Origin: Amorphus coralli DSM 19760
Lineage (GTDB): Bacteria > Pseudomonadota > Alphaproteobacteria > Rhizobiales > Amorphaceae
DNA: 64,000 bases
Direction: 5' to 3'
Assembly: GCF_000374525.1 (NCBI RefSeq)
Contig: NZ_KB894577.1
Span: 62,001-126,000 of the forward strand
The notes beneath the pieces are model-generated. The model was not told where the DNA came from. It made no database searches and worked only from the letters and a program-made list of their open reading frames with translations. The translations under genes were made by a program, and so were the position numbers. Below, in pieces: positions 61,038 to 64,000 of this stretch (positions are counted from its first letter, which is position 1; the number at the start of each line of letters is the position of its first letter).

Positions 61038-62204
61038 TTAGTGCTTGTACGGGTCCGCCGCGTCCCGCAGGCCATCGCCGAGGAAGTTGAAGGCGAGCAC
61101 CACGATGATCACCGGGATCACCGGCGCCATCAGCCACGGATAGACCGTCACCACGGTGATGTTCTGGGCCTCGTTGAGCATCACGCCCCACGACACCGCC
61201 GGACGCTGCAGGCCGAGATTCAGGAACGACAGGGCCGTTTCGCCGAGGATCATGGTCGGGATCGACAGCGTCGCGGAGGCGATGATGTGGCTGGTGAAGC
61301 CCGGCAAGAGGTGCTTGCGGATCACCCGTCCGGACGGCGCGCCCATCAGGACGGCGGCCTTGGCGTAGTCTTCCTCGCGCAGCGACAGGAGCTTGGAGCG
61401 CACCGCGCGCGCCAGGCCCGGCCAGTCGAGCAGCCCGAGAATGATGGTGATGCCGAAATAGACCCAGCCCTGGCTCCAGGTCACGGGGATGGCCGCAGAC
61501 AGGGCCATCCAGAGGGGAAGCTCCGGCAGCGAGCGGAGGATCTCGATCAGTCGCATGATCGCCGAATCGACGATGCCGCCGAGATAGCCGGCCAGCCCGC
61601 CGAAGAACATGCCGAGCAGGATGGAGATGGCCACGCCGACGAGGCCGATGGTCAGCGAGAGCCTGGCTCCGTAGACGAGGCCCGACAGCACATCACGCCC
61701 CAGCCGGTCGGTACCGAGGAAGAAGGCCGTACCGCCCTTGGCCGGGCAGACCAGGTGGAATGTCCCCTCGCCCAGCCCCCAGAAGTCGTAGTCGTCGCCG
61801 AGGCAGAAGAATCGCAGCTTCTGCACGTCCGTGCGGTCGGGCGAATACTCCCACTGCAGCGTGTCGAGATTGACCTGGGAATCGTAGCCGTAGACGAACG
61901 GCCCGACGAACCGGCCCTCGTGGAAAAGGTGGGGCAGTTGCGGCGGGGCGTAGAGGTGGTTGTTGTCGCGCGTGTTCGGGTCGTAGGGCGCGATCACCTC
62001 GGCGAACGGAACGCAGAGATAGAACAGCACCAGGATGGCGCCTGACCAGACCGCCAGCTTGTGACGGCGGAAGCGCCACCAGATGATCCGCCATTGCGAG
62101 GCCTGGTAGAACTTCTCCTGCTCGGGGGTGAGGGTCTCGGCCTCCTGCGGATCGAACGGCTCGCGGTCGACATAGTGCTCGGTCATGGGGGACAGGTGGC
62201 TCAT
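61038..62204 (-). CDS. Oligopeptide-type ABC transporter permease, C component
   Basis: A 388-residue inner-membrane permease of the OppC/DppC/YejE class. The N-terminal region includes QWRIIWWRFRRHKLAVWSGAILVLFYLCVPFAEVIAPYDPN. An unusually long periplasmic loop of about 90 residues (NNHLYAPPQLPHLFHEGRFVGPFVYGYDSQVNLDTL through CPAKGGTAFFLGTDRLGRDVLSGLVYGAR) follows. Loops of this length are found in the Yej/microcin-type and similar peptide systems. The EAA-type segment REEDYAKAAVLMGAPSGRVIRKHLLPG contacts the ATPase. It overlaps the preceding permease gene by four bases. Confidence 0.93.
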   Translation of the reverse strand: MSHLSPMTEHYVDREPFDPQEAETLTPEQEKFYQASQWRIIWWRFRRHKLAVWSGAILVLFYLCVPFAEVIAPYDPNTRDNNHLYAPPQLPHLFHEGRFVGPFVYGYDSQVNLDTLQWEYSPDRTDVQKLRFFCLGDDYDFWGLGEGTFHLVCPAKGGTAFFLGTDRLGRDVLSGLVYGARLSLTIGLVGVAISILLGMFFGGLAGYLGGIVDSAIMRLIEILRSLPELPLWMALSAAIPVTWSQGWVYFGITIILGLLDWPGLARAVRSKLLSLREEDYAKAAVLMGAPSGRVIRKHLLPGFTSHIIASATLSIPTMILGETALSFLNLGLQRPAVSWGVMLNEAQNITVVTVYPWLMAPVIPVIIVVLAFNFLGDGLRDAADPYKH

Positions 62205-63226
62205 GTCTTTGCCTGGCCTCCAAGACGAATCCGGGGATCGAGAACGGCGAGAAGCAGGTCGGAGACCAGCATCCCGAGAAGGGTCAGCACCGCAACGAAC
62301 AGCAGGATGAAGCCGGCCAGGAACTGGTCCTGCGACTGCAGGGCGGAGAGCAGCACCGGACCTACGGTCGGCAGGTTGAGCACAACCGAGACGATGACCG
62401 AGCCCGACACCAGCGACGGGATCAGGTTGCCGATGTCGGAGATGAACGGGTTCAGCGCCATCCGCAGCGGGTACTTCAGGAGCAGCTTGTTTTCCTTCAG
62501 CCCCTTGGCGCGCGCGGTGGTCACGTATTGCCGGTGCAGTTCGTCGAGCAGGTTGGCCCGCAGGCGCCGGATCATGGCTGCCGTTCCGGCAGTGCCGATA
62601 ACGATGGTCGGCACGATGAGGTGGGCGAGGATCGATCCGAGCTTGGCCAGGCTCATGGGCTGGTCGACATATTGGGGATCCATCAGGCCGCCGATGGACA
62701 GATCGAACCATGCGTTCGCCAGGAACAGCAGGATCAGGCCGAGCAGGAAGTTGGGCGTGGCCAGGCCGATATAGCCAAGGAAGGTGAAGCCGTAGTCGCC
62801 CCAGGAGTACTGGCGCGTGGCGGAGTAAATGCCGATCGGGAAGGACACGATGTAGACGAAGAGGATGGTGGCGAAGTTCAGGACGACGGTCAGGAGCAGC
62901 GTCCCCGAGACCACCTCGTCAACCGGCTTCTGGAACTCGAACGACCAGCCCCAGTTGCCCTGGATGAGCCCGTCGAAGCCGTTCGGTCCCGGCCAGATCC
63001 CGACCCAGATGGCGTAGCGCTCGATGAACGGACGATCGAGGGCGAACTGGTCGCGCAGGAACTCGACGCGGGCGATCGCTGCCTGCTCGCCCTGCATGCG
63101 CAGCTGCTCGATCTGGTTCGACAGATAGTCGCCGGGCGGCAACTCGATGATCGCGAAGATGAGGAAGCTGATGACGAACAGCGTCGGCACCATCGTCAGC
63201 AGCCGTTTGAGGATGTAGACGCCCAT
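62201..63226 (-). CDS. Oligopeptide-type ABC transporter permease, B component
   Basis: A 341-residue inner-membrane permease of the OppB/DppB class. MGVYILKRLLTMVPTLFVISFLIFAIIELPPGDY is the family start. The EAA-type segment RQYVTTARAKGLKENKLLLKYPLRMALNPFISDIGNLIPSLVSGSVIVSVVLNLPTVGPVLL lies in the C-terminal half. It works with the C permease, whose start codon overlaps its stop (ATGA), and with the binding protein encoded just upstream. Transport ATPase genes are not in the window. Confidence 0.95.
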   Translation of the reverse strand: MGVYILKRLLTMVPTLFVISFLIFAIIELPPGDYLSNQIEQLRMQGEQAAIARVEFLRDQFALDRPFIERYAIWVGIWPGPNGFDGLIQGNWGWSFEFQKPVDEVVSGTLLLTVVLNFATILFVYIVSFPIGIYSATRQYSWGDYGFTFLGYIGLATPNFLLGLILLFLANAWFDLSIGGLMDPQYVDQPMSLAKLGSILAHLIVPTIVIGTAGTAAMIRRLRANLLDELHRQYVTTARAKGLKENKLLLKYPLRMALNPFISDIGNLIPSLVSGSVIVSVVLNLPTVGPVLLSALQSQDQFLAGFILLFVAVLTLLGMLVSDLLLAVLDPRIRLGGQAKT

Positions 63227-63361
63227 GATCTCGCTGTCGCTCGGCCTCCCGTCCTTGCAGAACGAGGAGCCGGTTTAAGGAACGGTCAGGAGCCGAGCCT
63301 CCGACCGGGCGGCGGCGCTGCACCCAGCCGGGCGCAAACGACCGCCGCCATGCCGATCATC

Positions 63362-64000
63362 CTATTCGGACTGGTCGAAGAAGAACTCGTCCATGCGATA
63401 GATACCGAACTGGGCGCCGGGATCCCAGCCATAGACGCCCTTCTCCGGCACGTTCTTGAGCCGGTCCTTCACCACCACCGGCTGGCGAACGCCGGCGACG
63501 GTGCCGATGGTCAGCTGCTCCTCGGCGTGGATCCGGAGGATCTCGTGCCACTTCGCGGCCATCGCCTCGCCGTCCTCGGCCAGCAGCCAGTCCTGGTAAG
63601 CCTGGTACAGCTTCTGCACCGGCTCGTAGTCGATCTGCAGGCCGCTCTCGCCCTTGCTCATCACGTAGGCGCCCCAGGCCGGCCCGACATAGAACGTCGT
63701 ATCCAGCGGCACGCGCTGATGCGGCGCCATTTCCGGGGTGGGGATGCCGTTGTCGAAGCCCGACCAGACCAGCATCTGCAATTCGCCCGCGAACGCCCGG
63801 TTGCGCAGGATGTCGCGCTGGCTGGGCCGGATGAACATGCCGACGCCGATCTCCGCCCAGGTATCCTTGATCAGCTCAAGCGCATCGATTTCCTCGCTGC
63901 TCTCGCCCGAGGTCTCGATGATCAGCTCCAGCGGGCGACCGTCCTCCAGGATGCGCACGCCGTCGGAGCGACGCTCGGTCAGCCCTACCTCGTCGAGCAG
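63362..64000 (-). CDS. ABC transporter substrate-binding protein (family 5), C-terminal part
   Basis: The C-terminal 212 residues of an extracellular solute-binding protein of the peptide/nickel family 5; the gene starts beyond the right edge. The visible part begins LLDEVGLTERRSDGVRILEDGRPLELIIETSGES and continues with LIKDTWAEIGVGMFIRPSQRDILRNRAFAGELQMLVWSGFDNGIPTPEMAPHQRVPLD. It ends in GAQFGIYRMDEFFFDQSE. It belongs to the operon with the B and C permeases, 135 bases ahead of the first. The ligand is likely a peptide or similar oligomer. Reading frame continuity to the window edge is intact. Confidence 0.93.
   Translation of the reverse strand: MLDEVGLTERRSDGVRILEDGRPLELIIETSGESSEEIDALELIKDTWAEIGVGMFIRPSQRDILRNRAFAGELQMLVWSGFDNGIPTPEMAPHQRVPLDTTFYVGPAWGAYVMSKGESGLQIDYEPVQKLYQAYQDWLLAEDGEAMAAKWHEILRIHAEEQLTIGTVAGVRQPVVVKDRLKNVPEKGVYGWDPGAQFGIYRMDEFFFDQSE

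Overview
The window is GC-rich chromosomal DNA from an alphaproteobacterium, most likely of the order Hyphomicrobiales (Rhizobiales). Pointers are the NDUFS4-type complex I accessory subunit, the F1F0-ATPase zeta-type inhibitor (DUF1476), a two-domain cold shock protein, an OpgC-type glucan transferase, a PurS-dependent purine pathway, GatCA, BolA beside a CGFS glutaredoxin, and an ACC deaminase with a divergent Lrp-type regulator. No phage, transposase, rRNA or CRISPR was seen. This is ordinary chromosome carrying several accessory catabolic islands. The species cannot be named from sequence reading alone.

Layout. 1-4.2 kb: two tandem L,D-transpeptidases, a secreted small protein, a MaoC dehydratase, L-2-hydroxyglutarate oxidase and a DUF333 lipoprotein. 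4.4-8.5 kb: an ACC deaminase (acdS) upstream of an AceE/MdeB-like 2-oxoacid dehydrogenase E1, with a divergent Lrp regulator (acdR). 8.6-18.5 kb: mixed housekeeping genes (GNAT, diguanylate cyclase, tRNA-Arg, complex I subunit, tRNA-Pro, DUF192, double cold shock protein, sirtuin, OpgC, TPR protein, TspO). 18.7-24.8 kb: an acetolactate-synthase-like enzyme, a frameshifted FUSC-family gene, cspA with terminator, two small conserved proteins, then an ArsR regulator with twin operators beside SRPBCC, GFA and SRPBCC genes.

24.9-29.6 kb: an acyl-CoA-ligase-like protein and two paralogous QueG-like double [4Fe-4S] proteins, divergent from an AraC regulator, with a direct-repeat candidate operator between them. 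29.8-32.3 kb: an amidase with SH3 domain, a repeat array, ferredoxin-NADP reductase and tRNA-Ala. 32.5-39.3 kb: a GntR-controlled catabolic island (2-hydroxyacid dehydrogenase; divergently Gfo/Idh oxidoreductase, creatininase-like hydrolase, cupin, CobW-type GTPase, LVIVD propeller). 39.4-42.3 kb: an unknown protein, an FAD monooxygenase and LrgB/LrgA. 42.5-48.6 kb: acyl-CoA carboxylase alpha subunit, acylphosphatase, ornithine cyclodeaminase-like protein, nicotinate phosphoribosyltransferase and glutaminase.

48.9-58.3 kb: purC-purS-purQ and purL-bolA-grx on the plus strand, separated by three opposite-strand genes (membrane protein, sugar O-acetyltransferase, MscS channel). 58.4-59.0 kb: a ParDE toxin-antitoxin pair. 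59.1-64 kb: gatA, gatC and an oligopeptide-type ABC transporter (permease C, permease B, truncated binding protein).

How genes may work together: AcdS makes 2-oxobutanoate and ammonia. The adjacent E1-like enzyme could decarboxylate 2-oxobutanoate toward propionyl-CoA, and the carboxylase alpha subunit at 42.5 kb could feed that into methylmalonyl-CoA. The two least familiar loci are the twin iron-sulfur/acyl ligase cluster at 24.9-29.6 kb and the creatininase/cupin/CobW island at 32.5-39.3 kb.
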